From contig NZ_JACAOS010000018.1 of the NCBI RefSeq assembly GCF_013386165.1, forward strand, positions 194,683 to 258,682: a stretch of 64,000 nt of DNA, in the 5' to 3' direction. How positions within the stretch are numbered: position 1 is the stretch's first letter; every line of letters starts with the position of its first letter. Source of the stretch: Pseudomonas gingeri (GTDB lineage Bacteria; Pseudomonadota; Gammaproteobacteria; Pseudomonadales; Pseudomonadaceae). Both the position numbers and the translations under genes were made by a program. Shown here piece by piece: positions 50,199-60,133 of this stretch. The notes beneath the pieces were generated by a model, which was not told where the DNA came from, did no database searches, and worked only from the letters and a program-made list of their open reading frames with translations.

Positions 50199-53100
50199 AT
50201 GAGCGACGCCATCCCCACCCGCGACCAATGGCTGGCCAAGACCGGCGTGCTGCTGATCGTCGACGACATCCTGCCGCCCTCGGGGCCGGTGGCCAAGGGC
50301 GGCACGCCGGTGGTCAAACCCAAGGAGTTGGGGCTGTTTATCGCGGTCAACGACGATGGCCTGGTCTATGCCTTCAATGGCCATGTGGACCTGGGCACCG
50401 GCATTCGCACTTCCCTGGCGCAGATCGTTGCCGAGGAGCTGGACCTGGAGGTGGAGCAGGTGTGCATGGTGCTCGGCGATACCGAGCGCGCGCCGAACCA
50501 GGGCGCGACCATTGCTAGCGCGACCTTGCAGATTTCCGCGATTCCCCTGCGCAATGCCGCCGCCGAAGCCCGACGCTTTCTGCTGGAACGGGCCGCCGCG
50601 CGCTGGTCGGTGAGTGTCGAGACGCTGCGAGTCGCCAGCGGCACCGTCAAGGCGCCGGATGGCCGGGCCCTGAGCTACAGCGAACTGGTGGCGGGCGAGC
50701 ACGACCAGTTGCGTATCAGCGGCAGCGCGCCGCTCAAACCGGCCGCCGACTATCGGTTGGTGGGCAAGGGCACGGCGCGGGTGGATATTCCGGCCAAGGC
50801 CACCGGCGAGTTGATCTATGTCCATGACATGCGTGTGCCGGACATGCTCCATGGCCGGGTTGTGCGCCCGCCTTATGCCGGTTTCGACAGCGGCGATTTT
50901 GTCGGCAACAGCCTGCTGGAGGTCGATGAGTCGTCCATCGCCCATATCCCCGGGATTGTCGCGGTGGTGGTGATCCGCGACTTTGTCGGGGTCGTCGCGC
51001 TACGTGAAGAACAGGCGGCGAAGGCGGCTCGGGAACTGCGGGTGCGCTGGAAGGACTGGACGCAGAAGCTGCCGGACCTGAGCGATGTCGAGCAGGCGAT
51101 TCGCGACAATCCACGGATCAAGCGCACGGTGCTGGACCAGGGCGATGTCGACGCGGCGCTCGCCGGTGCCAGCCAGCGCATGCCGCGCACGTATCTGTGG
51201 CCCTATCAGATGCACGGCTCCATCGGTCCGTCCTGTGGCCTGGCGGATTATCACCAGGAGGGCATCCGGGTCTGGTCCGGCAGCCAGAATCCACACCTGC
51301 TGCGGGCCGACCTGGCCTGGCTGCTGGAGTACCCGGAGGAGCGCATCGAGATCATTCGCATGGAGGCGTCCGGCTGCTACGGCCGCAACTGCGCCGATGA
51401 TGTCTGCGCCGATGCCTTGTTGTTGTCCCGGGCCGTGGGCAAACCGGTGCGGGTGCAACTGACCCGCGACCAGGAGCATGCCTGGGAGCCCAAGGGCACG
51501 GCGCAGCTGATGGACATCGATGGCGGCCTGAATGCCGACGGCAGCGTGGCGGCCTACGATTTCCAGACCAGCTACCCGTCCAACGGCGCGCCGACCCTGG
51601 CCTTGCTGCTGACCGGGCGGGTCGAGCCGGTGGCGGCGATGTTCGAGATGGGCGACCGGACGTCGATCCCGCCGTATTCCTATGAACATATGCGGGTGAG
51701 CATCAACGACATGTCGCCGATTGTCCGCGCCTCGTGGATGCGCGGTGTGTCGGCCTTGCCCAACACCTTTGCCCATGAGTCCTATATCGACGAGCTGGCC
51801 TTCGCCGCCGGGGTCGATCCGGTGGAGTATCGCCTGCGTTATCTGCCGGACCAGCGGGCCGTCGACCTGGTGAAGTCCACCGCCGAGCGCGCTGCCTGGA
51901 CCCCGCGTACCGCGCCCATGCAAACCCCGAATGAAGACCATCTGTTGCGCGGTCGTGGCTTTGCCTATGCGCGTTATATCCACAGCAAGTTTCCCGGTTT
52001 CGGCGCGGCCTGGGCGGCCTGGGTCGCCGATGTGGCGGTGGACCGGCAGACCGGCGATGTCTCGGTGACCCGCGTGGTGATCGGCCATGACTCGGGGATG
52101 ATGATCAATCCCGATGGGGTACGGCATCAGATTCACGGCAACGTGATCCAGTCCACCAGCCGGGTGCTCAAGGAGCGGGTGACCTTCGAGGAGTCGACGG
52201 TATCGAGCAAGGAGTGGGGCGGTTATCCGATCCTGACCTTTCCCGAGGTGCCGCAGATCGATGTGTTGATGATGCCGCGCCAGAGCGAGCCGCCCATGGG
52301 CGCCGGCGAGTCGGCCTCGGTGCCGAGTGCGGCGGCGATTGCCAATGCGATCTTCGATGCCACCGGGATCCGTTTTCGCGAGTTGCCGATTACCCCCGAG
52401 CGGGTGTTGCAGGCGCTCAATGCCGGGACGGCCGGGGATCCGCCGAAGTCGCCGGAGAAACGTTCGAAATGGTTGTTCGGTTCGCTGTTTGCGGCCTTCG
52501 GTGCACTGCTCGGCATGGCCGCCACAGCCTGGCCCTGGCACGCTGAAATCGCGCCCATCGCACCGCCCAGTGCTGGCACCTGGTCGACGGCAACGCTGGA
52601 GCGTGGGCGCTTGCTGGCGGCGGTCGGCGATTGCGCGGTGTGTCATACGGCGCCGGGCGGGGTGACCAATGCCGGCGGGCTGGCGATGGAGACGCCGTTC
52701 GGTACCTTGTACAGCAGCAACATCACCCCGGATGTGAAGACCGGCATCGGCAGTTGGTCGTATCCGGCGTTCGAGCGGGCGATGCGGGATGGCATTGGTC
52801 GGGACGGGCGCAATCTGTATCCGGCGTTTCCCTATACGGCGTTTCGCAATATCAACGATGCGGATATGCAGGCGCTGTATGCCTACCTGATGTCCCAGGC
52901 GCCGGTCAGCCAGCCGGCCAAGGCCAATGGGATGCGTTTTCCGTTCAACCAACGGCCGTTGATGGCCGGTTGGAATGCCTTGTTCCTGCGCAAGGGAGAA
53001 ATCCAGGTGCAGCCGCAGCGCAGTGAGCAGTGGAATCGTGGGGCTTACCTGGTCAATGGCCTGGGGCATTGCGCGGCCTGCCATTCACCGCGCAACTTCA

Positions 53101-53783
53101 TGGGGGCGGAGAAAGGTGGCGCTGCGTTCCTCGGCGGGGCTATGGTCGATGGCTGGGAGGCGCCGGCGTTGAACGGCTTGTCGAAGGCGCCGACGCCTTG
53201 GACCGAGGATCAGTTGTTCACTTACCTGAGCACGGGTTATTCCGATGCCCACGGCGTGGCGACGGGACCGATGGGGCCGGTGGTGACCGAGTTGGCGAAA
53301 TTGCCGAAGGAGGATGTGCGGGCGATGGCGGTGTACCTGGCGTCGCTCAACGGCGCGCAGGCTGAGGCGCAGGTGGTGGAGCAGGCGACCCGGCCGGTCG
53401 TCGAGAAGCCGACAGTGGTGCGGGCGGTGCCGCAGGTGAAGTTGTCACTGAGTAATGGCCAGCGGCTGTTCGAAGGTTCCTGCCAGGGCTGCCACGCCGA
53501 TGGGTTGGGGCCGAAGCTGTTCGGGGTCAGTCCGTCGCTGGCGACCAACAGCAATGTGCACAGCGATGTGCCGGACAACCTGCTCAAGGTGATCCTGCAG
53601 GGCATCCAGAATCCGGCGACCCGGGACCTGGGTTATATGCCGGGGTTCAAGGACAGTTTTTCCGACACCCAGGTGGCGGAGTTGGCGGCGTATCTGCGCA
53701 GCCGGTTTGCCGGTGAGGCGCCGGCTTGGCAAGGATTGGAGAAAACGGTGGCCCACGTACGCGCCAATCCCGGCACCCACTGA
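50199..53783 (+). CDS. nicB: Nicotinate dehydrogenase subunit NicB: molybdenum hydroxylase fused to three cytochrome c domains
   Basis: Hydroxylates nicotinate to 6-hydroxynicotinate. 1194 aa. Residues 1 to about 745 are the molybdopterin domain, with the catalytic Glu in MGAGESASVPS near residue 705; a hydrophobic anchor (about 759-780) follows; then three haem c motifs, CAVCH at 812, CAACH at 958 and CQGCH at 1095. Electrons thus reach the respiratory chain. No Tat motif stands at the N-terminus, so how the two halves face the membrane is an open point. 16 bases after nicA. Confidence 0.95.
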   Translation: MSDAIPTRDQWLAKTGVLLIVDDILPPSGPVAKGGTPVVKPKELGLFIAVNDDGLVYAFNGHVDLGTGIRTSLAQIVAEELDLEVEQVCMVLGDTERAPNQGATIASATLQISAIPLRNAAAEARRFLLERAAARWSVSVETLRVASGTVKAPDGRALSYSELVAGEHDQLRISGSAPLKPAADYRLVGKGTARVDIPAKATGELIYVHDMRVPDMLHGRVVRPPYAGFDSGDFVGNSLLEVDESSIAHIPGIVAVVVIRDFVGVVALREEQAAKAARELRVRWKDWTQKLPDLSDVEQAIRDNPRIKRTVLDQGDVDAALAGASQRMPRTYLWPYQMHGSIGPSCGLADYHQEGIRVWSGSQNPHLLRADLAWLLEYPEERIEIIRMEASGCYGRNCADDVCADALLLSRAVGKPVRVQLTRDQEHAWEPKGTAQLMDIDGGLNADGSVAAYDFQTSYPSNGAPTLALLLTGRVEPVAAMFEMGDRTSIPPYSYEHMRVSINDMSPIVRASWMRGVSALPNTFAHESYIDELAFAAGVDPVEYRLRYLPDQRAVDLVKSTAERAAWTPRTAPMQTPNEDHLLRGRGFAYARYIHSKFPGFGAAWAAWVADVAVDRQTGDVSVTRVVIGHDSGMMINPDGVRHQIHGNVIQSTSRVLKERVTFEESTVSSKEWGGYPILTFPEVPQIDVLMMPRQSEPPMGAGESASVPSAAAIANAIFDATGIRFRELPITPERVLQALNAGTAGDPPKSPEKRSKWLFGSLFAAFGALLGMAATAWPWHAEIAPIAPPSAGTWSTATLERGRLLAAVGDCAVCHTAPGGVTNAGGLAMETPFGTLYSSNITPDVKTGIGSWSYPAFERAMRDGIGRDGRNLYPAFPYTAFRNINDADMQALYAYLMSQAPVSQPAKANGMRFPFNQRPLMAGWNALFLRKGEIQVQPQRSEQWNRGAYLVNGLGHCAACHSPRNFMGAEKGGAAFLGGAMVDGWEAPALNGLSKAPTPWTEDQLFTYLSTGYSDAHGVATGPMGPVVTELAKLPKEDVRAMAVYLASLNGAQAEAQVVEQATRPVVEKPTVVRAVPQVKLSLSNGQRLFEGSCQGCHADGLGPKLFGVSPSLATNSNVHSDVPDNLLKVILQGIQNPATRDLGYMPGFKDSFSDTQVAELAAYLRSRFAGEAPAWQGLEKTVAHVRANPGTH

Positions 53784-53828
53784 TCAAACCTGGCAGCTAC
53801 CGGGATATTTCTGGCAGATACCGGGACA

Positions 53829-53963
53829 TTGTGGTGAGCGGGCTTGCCCGCGCTCGGCTGCGAAGCAGCCGCAAAACCGATCATCCTGTTCTACCTGGCA
53901 CACCGCAACAACAGGTTTTAGGGCTGCTTCGCAGCCCAGCGCGGGCAAGCCCGCTCGCCACAA
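53829..53963 (+). repeat. 135-bp palindromic element, copy 3
   Basis: Same ends and length as copies 1 and 2, same direction as copy 1, but with a changed centre (CATCCTGTTCTACCTGGCAC). Lies between convergent nicB and nicS. Confidence 0.85.
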
Positions 53964-54001
53964 TAGTCTGTTCGTCTCGATGTTTCTGTGGGGCAGAATG
54001 G

Positions 54002-54643
54002 CTACGGCAGGCGCATTACGCCGCGCACCACCAGGTCACTGATAAACGCCAGCCAGTCCTGCTGCTGGCGTTTCTCCGCCAGCGGCTCGCCGAGAAACGA
54101 ACTCAAGGTGTGCTGGTTGGAGTTATAGAAATAACAGAGCGAGGCAATCATCAGGTACACGTGCTTGATGTCCAGGTCCTCTCGAAAGATCCCCTTGGCC
54201 TGGCCCGCTTCGATGATCGGTCGCAGCACGCCCACCGCCTCGCCGGAAAGCCGGCGCAACTCGCCCGACTGCTGCGCATGCTGGCCCTTGTGCAGGTTCT
54301 CGATGCTCAGGATGGCGACGAATTCGGGGTGCTTGACGTAGTAATTCCAGACGAAGGCCACCATGTCCTGCAAGGCTTGCAGGGGTTCCTCCAGGTTCAG
54401 CTTGAGCTTGCTTTCCGCTTTGTTGAACTGCTCGTAGGTGTGTTCCAGCACGCAGATGAACAGACGTTCCTTGCTGCCGAAATAGTAGTAGAGCATGCGG
54501 TCGTTGGATTCGGCCTCGCGGGAAATGCTCTCGACCCGGCCACCGGAATAGCCATCGCGCGTGAACACCTTGACCGCCGCCTTGAGGATACGGGCGCGGG
54601 TCTGGTCGGCTTGCTGGGCTCTGATGCCAGTCTTCTTGTTCAC
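54002..54643 (-). CDS. nicS: TetR-family regulator NicS
   Basis: 213 aa. HTH near residues 15-60 (AAVKVFTRDGYSGGRVESISREAESNDRMLYYYFGSKERLF, TetR type) and a helical effector domain. In KT2440 NicS represses nicAB and is released by nicotinate or 6-hydroxynicotinate. Its convergent place behind nicB supports the name. Probable reader of the operators before nicA and at 102. Confidence 0.85.
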   Translation of the reverse strand: MNKKTGIRAQQADQTRARILKAAVKVFTRDGYSGGRVESISREAESNDRMLYYYFGSKERLFICVLEHTYEQFNKAESKLKLNLEEPLQALQDMVAFVWNYYVKHPEFVAILSIENLHKGQHAQQSGELRRLSGEAVGVLRPIIEAGQAKGIFREDLDIKHVYLMIASLCYFYNSNQHTLSSFLGEPLAEKRQQQDWLAFISDLVVRGVMRLP

Positions 54644-54750
54644 CGTCGAGATTCCTTCTGTGGGGCGGGAAGGGACGGGAATATAGCATGGGGGCTGTGT
54701 GCTTAGGCGGGGTGGGGGCCCGCAAGGTCGTTGGCGATCTTGCGGGCCTC

Positions 54751-54847
54751 ATCGCGAGCAAGCTCGCTCCTACAGTATTCGCGTCGTAGGCGGAAATTGC
54801 GTCAGACGCAGTATTGTGGAAATTGTAGGAGCGAGCTTGCTCGCGAT
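54751..54847. repeat. REP pair
   Basis: ATCGCGAGCAAGCTCGCTCCTACA (54751-54774) and TTGTAGGAGCGAGCTTGCTC.. (54823-54847) face outward, with TTGCGTCAGACGCA between. It fills most of the 239-bp gap. Confidence 0.85.
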
Positions 54848-54882
54848 AGCGTCGGCGAAGACGACATCATCGCTGGCCTTTA

Positions 54883-55935
54883 TCAGGCCTTGAGTGTCGC
54901 CATGTCGATCACGAAACGGTACTTCACATCACCGGCGATCATGCGGCTGTAGGCCTCGTTGATCTGGCGGATGTCGAGCATCTCGATGTCGCAGGTGATG
55001 CCGTGCTCGGCGCAGAAATCCAGGACTTCCTGGGTTTCGGCAATCCCGCCGATCAGCGAGCCGGCCAGCACCCGGCGCTTGAGCACCAGCTTGGCGGCAT
55101 GCAGCGCCGGGTCCACCGGTTCGATCAGGCCCACCAGGATGTGCACGCCGTCGAAGGCCAGGGTGTCGAGGTAGGGGTTGAGGTCGTGCTGCACCGGGAT
55201 GGTATCCAGCAGGAAGTTGAAACGCCCCGCGGCGGCGGCCATCTGCTCGGCATCGGTGGAGACGATCACATGGTCGGCGCCCTGGCGACGGCCTTCCTCG
55301 GCCTTGCTCGCCGAACGGGTGAACAGGGTGACTTCGGCGCCCATGGCCTTGGCGAACTTGATGCCCATATGGCCCAGGCCGCCCATGCCGAGAACCCCGA
55401 CTTTGTCACCCGGCTTGACGCCATAGTGCTTGAGGGGCGAATAGGTGGTGATGCCGGCGCAGAGAATCGGCGCGGCGCTGGCCAGGTCGAGTTTCTCCGG
55501 GATGCGTACGACAAAGTGCTCGCTGACCACGATGCTGTCGGAGTAACCGCCCATGGTGTTGCTACCATCGACCCGATCCGGGGTGGCGTAGGTCATGGTC
55601 GGACCTTCGAGGCAATATTGCTCAAGGTCTGCGGCGCAGGCTTCGCAGTGGCGGCAGGAGTCGACCATGCAGCCGACGCCCACCAGGTCGCCGATCTTGT
55701 GCCGGGTGACGTTGGCGCCGACGGCGGTGACCTTGCCGACGATTTCATGGCCGGGCATCAACGGGTAGACGGCAATGCCCCACTCGTTGCGGGCCTGGTG
55801 GATGTCGGAGTGGCAGACGCCGCAGTAGAGAATCTCGATGGCGACATCGTCAGGTCGCGGCGAGCGACGCTGGAAGGTCATGGGGGCGAGGGGGGCGGTG
55901 GACGACTGGGCGGCGTAACCAATGGCGGTGTACAT
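54883..55935 (-). CDS. Zinc-dependent NAD(P) alcohol dehydrogenase (YahK/AdhC type)
   Basis: 350 aa medium-chain dehydrogenase. Catalytic zinc ligands in CGVCHSDIH near residue 38 and GHEIVG near 62; structural zinc cysteines in CRHCEACAADLEQYC near 94-108; cofactor loop GMGGLGHMGIK near 181. Likely reduces aldehydes broadly. The ATG at 55935 gives MYTAIGYAAQ, the standard start. Divergent from the AraC gene, its possible regulator. Confidence 0.9.
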   Translation of the reverse strand: MYTAIGYAAQSSTAPLAPMTFQRRSPRPDDVAIEILYCGVCHSDIHQARNEWGIAVYPLMPGHEIVGKVTAVGANVTRHKIGDLVGVGCMVDSCRHCEACAADLEQYCLEGPTMTYATPDRVDGSNTMGGYSDSIVVSEHFVVRIPEKLDLASAAPILCAGITTYSPLKHYGVKPGDKVGVLGMGGLGHMGIKFAKAMGAEVTLFTRSASKAEEGRRQGADHVIVSTDAEQMAAAAGRFNFLLDTIPVQHDLNPYLDTLAFDGVHILVGLIEPVDPALHAAKLVLKRRVLAGSLIGGIAETQEVLDFCAEHGITCDIEMLDIRQINEAYSRMIAGDVKYRFVIDMATLKA

Positions 55936-56114
55936 GAGGAGCCTCGCAAAGCTGTGACGGTTGAGGCGAGCCATTCTCTGCGCCGAGGGCCGCCGCGGCC
56001 ATGGCGATTCCTCCGCGTGTCGTGCCTATTCCTCCGGTATCGGCCGTGTGGCATTCGCCTCTGCGCCCAGACCTGCGATGATGCTCACATCCCTTTTTCC
56101 GTGAAGTTTTTGCC

Positions 56115-57062
56115 ATGCTGTTGACCCGTCATCTGGATGCCAACGCGACCCTGGTCGCGCTGGTCGAACCCCTGGCCACGCGCGATGGCTTCCAGCCGAC
56201 CCTGTTGCCCGGGGTCCAGGTGCTGCGGGTCGGCTGCGATGTGGCCCGTGGCCCGCAGATCTATGAGCCGAGCCTGATGATCATTGTCCAGGGCAGCAAG
56301 CTGGCCTACCTGGGCGTGCGCAGCCTGGAATATGGCGCCGGGCATTACCTGATCCAGGCACTTTCGGTGCCGTTCGAGTGCGAGACCTTTGCCGGCGCCG
56401 ATGGCGCGCCGCTGCTGGGGGTTTCCGTAGCCCTCGACCGGGCGATGCTCGGCGAGCTGGTGCTGGCCATGGGCATCAATCACGCCAGCCCGGCGGCGGC
56501 CCAGACCATGGAGTCGATGACCTCGGTGGTGCTGGACGACACGATGCGCGGTTGTGTCGAACGTTTGCTGCGTTGCCTGCAAGACCCGCTGGAATGCCGG
56601 GTCATGGGTGAAGCGCGGATGCGTGAGTTGTTGTTCACCGCCTTGCGCGGGCCGCAGTCGGAGGTGTTGCGGGCGCTGGTGGAGCAGCAGGGCAACTTCT
56701 CGCGGATATCGGCTTCGTTGAACCACCTGCATGCCCATTACACCGACCCGTTGAACGTCGAGACCCTGGCCAACTGCGCGAACATGAGCCTGTCGACCTT
56801 TCACGAGCACTTCAAGCGCGTCACCCTGTTGTCGCCGGTGCAGTACCTCAAGCGTCTGCGCCTGCTCAAGGCCCAGCAATTATTGTTGGCCGACGGCCTG
56901 GGCGTGGCGCAGGTGGCGCACCGGGTGGGTTACCAGAGTTCTTCGCAGTTCAGCCGCGAGTACAAGCGCTACTTCGAGCGCAATCCGGGGGATGAACGAG
57001 CAGCCTGGCCGCTCGCCGATGGACAGTACGCTCCGGCGCTGAGCAACCAGGCCTTCGGCTGA
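56115..57062 (+). CDS. AraC-family transcriptional regulator
   Basis: 315 aa. N-terminal AraC-type binding domain (QGSKLAYLGVR near residue 60) and two C-terminal HTH motifs, NVETLANCANMSLSTFHEHFK and VAQVAHRVGYQSSSQFSREYKRYF. Close to regulators that sit beside YahK-type dehydrogenases, so it may induce the divergent gene on aldehyde or alcohol exposure. Confidence 0.88.
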   Translation: MLLTRHLDANATLVALVEPLATRDGFQPTLLPGVQVLRVGCDVARGPQIYEPSLMIIVQGSKLAYLGVRSLEYGAGHYLIQALSVPFECETFAGADGAPLLGVSVALDRAMLGELVLAMGINHASPAAAQTMESMTSVVLDDTMRGCVERLLRCLQDPLECRVMGEARMRELLFTALRGPQSEVLRALVEQQGNFSRISASLNHLHAHYTDPLNVETLANCANMSLSTFHEHFKRVTLLSPVQYLKRLRLLKAQQLLLADGLGVAQVAHRVGYQSSSQFSREYKRYFERNPGDERAAWPLADGQYAPALSNQAFG

Positions 57063-57130
57063 TACCTGTGAGTTAAATGCAATCTCAAGCCTGGCCGAGA
57101 TCTGTGGTGAGCCTGCTTGCCTGAATGCTC

Positions 57131-57233
57131 TTGTAGGAGCGAGCTTGCTCGCGATGGACCTGAGAGCGCCGCATTCGTCCAGAAAACGCTGCGTTATCGT
57201 TAACGTCCATCGCGAGCAAGCTCGCTCCTACAA
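57131..57233. repeat. REP pair
   Basis: TTGTAGGAGCGAGCTTGCTCGCGAT and its inverted copy ending CTCGCTCCTACAA, 54 bases apart, between convergent AraC and kinase genes. Confidence 0.85.
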
Positions 57234-57244
57234 AGGTGTTTGAG

Positions 57245-58912
57245 TCAGCCGTGCAGTCGCCAGGCCAGCAGGACCAGATTCAGTAACAGGGAGCCCAGCG
57301 CCAGGGCGCGCCAGACTTTGACCGGCTCGCGCTCCAGCAAGGGCCGGGGGCGCGGTGGCGGCAGGTGCTCGGCCTGTTGCAGGGCCAGCAGCCACTCCTC
57401 GGCGGTTTCGTAGCGCTGCGCCGGATCGCTGGCCAGGGCCTTGGCGAGGCTGTGGTCGAGCCAGTCGGGCAGGTCCGGACGATAACGACTGGCCGGTACC
57501 GGCGAGCCGAACCGTGGGCGTTGGAACGCTTCGATTTCGCCATAGGGGTAGTGCCCGGTCAGCAGGTAATACAGGCAGACGCCGACGCTATACAGATCCT
57601 GCGCCGCACTCGGTGGCGCACCGCCGTAGGCTTCCGGGGCGATATAGCTGGGCGTACCGGGTAATTCGCCATCGCGCTGACGGTTCAGTCCGGGGCAGTA
57701 GGCCAGGCCGAAGTCCAGCACCCGCAGTTCGCCGTCGGCACCCAGCAGCAGGTTTTCCGGCTTGATGTCCCGGTGCAGCAGATTGCGCCGGTGCAGCAGG
57801 CCGATGGCACGCAGCAGTCGTGAGGCCAGCTCCAAGCCCTGGTTGAGCCCGAGGTTGCCGTGCGCCGTGAAGTGCTCGGCGAGGGTGCTGCCGGGATATT
57901 CGCGCATCAGGTAATACAGGTGTTGGCGCTGCTCGGCGGGGTGCACTTCGGGGAAGTGGCGACCGGCCATGCGTCGCAGGAACCATTCCTCCAGCAGCAG
58001 GCTCTGGCCGGCGGCGCTGTCGTCCTGGCGCTGCGGCGGCAGGGTTTTCAGCAGCCAGGGCTGGTGCTGGGCGTCGTGAACCCGGTACAGCAGCGACTGG
58101 CGACTCTGTTTCAACAGGCCTTCGACCTGCCAGCCCTCGAACGACTGTCCCGGTTTCAGTGCCGGTGGCAATGGCCATTGTTCAGCTTGTCCAAGCAGAT
58201 CGTCGAGGTCGGTGTCGGCCAGTTCGTCGATGCGCACCAGCACGGCACTGGCATTGTCCTGGCTGCCAGACCGATGCGCGGCCTCGACCAGGGCCCAAGT
58301 GGCGTCTTCCGGCGACAGATCACGTTGCAGGATATCGATGATCGCCCCGTCGCTGAGGCTGGCCCAGACACCGTCGCTGAGCATCAGGAACTGTTCGTCC
58401 TGGCGCAGCTCGCCTTCCAGGTAGTCGACCACCAGATGCTGTTCCAGACCGAGGGCGCGTTTGAGCACGTGCTGCATGCCGGCCTGGCCCCAGACATGAT
58501 CTTCGCTGATGCGCTGCAACTGTCCGGCAAACCAGCGATACACCCGGCAATCGCCGATATGCGCGAGGGTGAATGAACGCCCGCGCAGTACCAGCGCACT
58601 GAGGGTGGTCAACAACGGCGACTGCCCACCATTGGCGTGCAGCCAGCGATTTTGTGCCAGCAGCAGGCGGTCCAGCGCCTGGGACACGCCCCAGGTCGGC
58701 GGCGTGGCGTAGTAGTCCAGCGCCAGGGCCTGCAAGGTCGAGCGCGCGGCCAGGCCGCCGTCGGCACACTGGCTGACACCGTCGGCCAGAGCGAACAGAT
58801 AACCCTTGCTGGCGGCCAGGGCGGGCACCGGAATCACCAGGCGTGTGGCGTCCTGGTTCTGTTCCCGGGGACCGCTGGCGCTGGCCTCGGCATAGCTGAG
58901 TTGCAGGCCCAT
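57245..58912 (-). CDS. Bifunctional PP2C-type phosphatase and Ser/Thr kinase
   Basis: 555 aa. Residues about 1-235 are a PP2C phosphatase (FALADGVSQCADGG, LAHIGDCRVYRW, LMLSDGVW, DNASAVLVRI); about 265-520 a Hanks-type kinase with HRDIKPENLLLG and DFGLAYCPG; a membrane anchor (ALALGSLLLNLVLLAW) ends the protein. Such genes often follow the nitrate transporter in pseudomonads, and a regulatory role in nitrate assimilation is inferred from that. Starts nine bases after narK. Confidence 0.9.
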   Translation of the reverse strand: MGLQLSYAEASASGPREQNQDATRLVIPVPALAASKGYLFALADGVSQCADGGLAARSTLQALALDYYATPPTWGVSQALDRLLLAQNRWLHANGGQSPLLTTLSALVLRGRSFTLAHIGDCRVYRWFAGQLQRISEDHVWGQAGMQHVLKRALGLEQHLVVDYLEGELRQDEQFLMLSDGVWASLSDGAIIDILQRDLSPEDATWALVEAAHRSGSQDNASAVLVRIDELADTDLDDLLGQAEQWPLPPALKPGQSFEGWQVEGLLKQSRQSLLYRVHDAQHQPWLLKTLPPQRQDDSAAGQSLLLEEWFLRRMAGRHFPEVHPAEQRQHLYYLMREYPGSTLAEHFTAHGNLGLNQGLELASRLLRAIGLLHRRNLLHRDIKPENLLLGADGELRVLDFGLAYCPGLNRQRDGELPGTPSYIAPEAYGGAPPSAAQDLYSVGVCLYYLLTGHYPYGEIEAFQRPRFGSPVPASRYRPDLPDWLDHSLAKALASDPAQRYETAEEWLLALQQAEHLPPPRPRPLLEREPVKVWRALALGSLLLNLVLLAWRLHG

Positions 58913-58921
58913 GATCGGTGC

Positions 58922-60133
58922 TCAGACCCGGGCTGCGGAGAAGGCCGCCGAACCCCAGGTGGTTCTCCAGCGCCGCTTGACCCCGTACAGGCCGAACCAG
59001 GCGATCAGCCCCAGGCTGGCGAACAACCACAGGGCGAGTTGGTAGTCACCGGTGCTCTGCTTGATCGCCCCCAGACCGGCCGTGAGGAGGAAGCCGCCGA
59101 TACCGCCGGCCATGCCGACCAGGCCGGTCATCACGCCGATTTCCTTGGTAAAGCGCTGTGGCACCAGTTGGAACACTGCGCCGTTACCGGCGCCGAGGCC
59201 GAGCATGGCAATCACGAACAGCGCCAGGGCCGCCATCGAGCTGGACAGGTGGAAGCCCACCGCGCCGATGCACAGGGTGGCGATGGCGTAAGTGCCGAGC
59301 AGGGCGCGAATCCCGCCGAAACGATCGGCCAGGGCGCCGCCCAACGGACGCATCAGGCTGCCGGCGAACACGCAGGCAGCGGTGTAGTAGCCAGCCGTTT
59401 GCGGATTGAGGCCGTACTGGTCGTGGAAGTAACCGGGCAGGGCGCTGGCCAGGCCGATAAAACCACCAAAGGTGACGCTGTAGAAAAACATGAACCACCA
59501 GCTGTCACGGTCGCCGAGGGCGTTCAGGTAGTCGGCCATGGATTTGGCCTTGGCGCGGTTGGGCGCGTTGCGGGCCATCAGGCTGAACAGCAGCAGGGTC
59601 AACACCAGGGGAATCAGGGCCAGGCCGAACACGTTGACCCAGCCGAAGGCCGCGGCCAGTAGTGGTGCCGCCAGGGCGGCGATCACGGTGCCCGAGTTAC
59701 CGGCACCGGCGATGCCCATGGCCTTGCCTTGATGCTGCGGCGGGTACCATTGCGAGGCCAATGGCAAGGCCACGGCGAAAGAAGCACCGGCCATGCCGAG
59801 GCAGACGCCCAGCAGCAGCGCTTGTTCGTAGCTATGGATGCCCAGTTGCCAGGCCACCAGCAGGCCGGCGATGACAATTACCTGGCCGATGATGCCGGCG
59901 GTTTTCGGCGACAGCTGGTCGGCGAGCATGCCCATGATGAACCGTAGGACGGCGCCCGCCAGGATCGGCGTGGCGACCATGAAGCCGCGTTGTTGTGTGG
60001 TCAGTTGCAGGTCGGTGGCGATCTGCACCGCCAAGGGCCCGAGCAGGTACCAGACCATGAAGCTCAGGTCGAAATACAAGAACGCCGCGAACAGGGTTGG
60101 TGTATGGCCGGCTTTCCAGAAACTGTTGTGCAT
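58922..60133 (-). CDS. Nitrate/nitrite transporter, NarK/NasA (MFS) type
   Basis: 403 aa, twelve membrane segments. Nitrate signature GNSGTVIAALAAPLL near residue 146 and GMAGGIGGFLL near 338 (glycine-rich), with YFDLSFMVWYLLGPLA at the start. Imports nitrate for assimilation. It follows a 343-bp leader with terminator and ANTAR hairpin, so expression depends on NasT. Confidence 0.92.
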   Translation of the reverse strand: MHNSFWKAGHTPTLFAAFLYFDLSFMVWYLLGPLAVQIATDLQLTTQQRGFMVATPILAGAVLRFIMGMLADQLSPKTAGIIGQVIVIAGLLVAWQLGIHSYEQALLLGVCLGMAGASFAVALPLASQWYPPQHQGKAMGIAGAGNSGTVIAALAAPLLAAAFGWVNVFGLALIPLVLTLLLFSLMARNAPNRAKAKSMADYLNALGDRDSWWFMFFYSVTFGGFIGLASALPGYFHDQYGLNPQTAGYYTAACVFAGSLMRPLGGALADRFGGIRALLGTYAIATLCIGAVGFHLSSSMAALALFVIAMLGLGAGNGAVFQLVPQRFTKEIGVMTGLVGMAGGIGGFLLTAGLGAIKQSTGDYQLALWLFASLGLIAWFGLYGVKRRWRTTWGSAAFSAARV

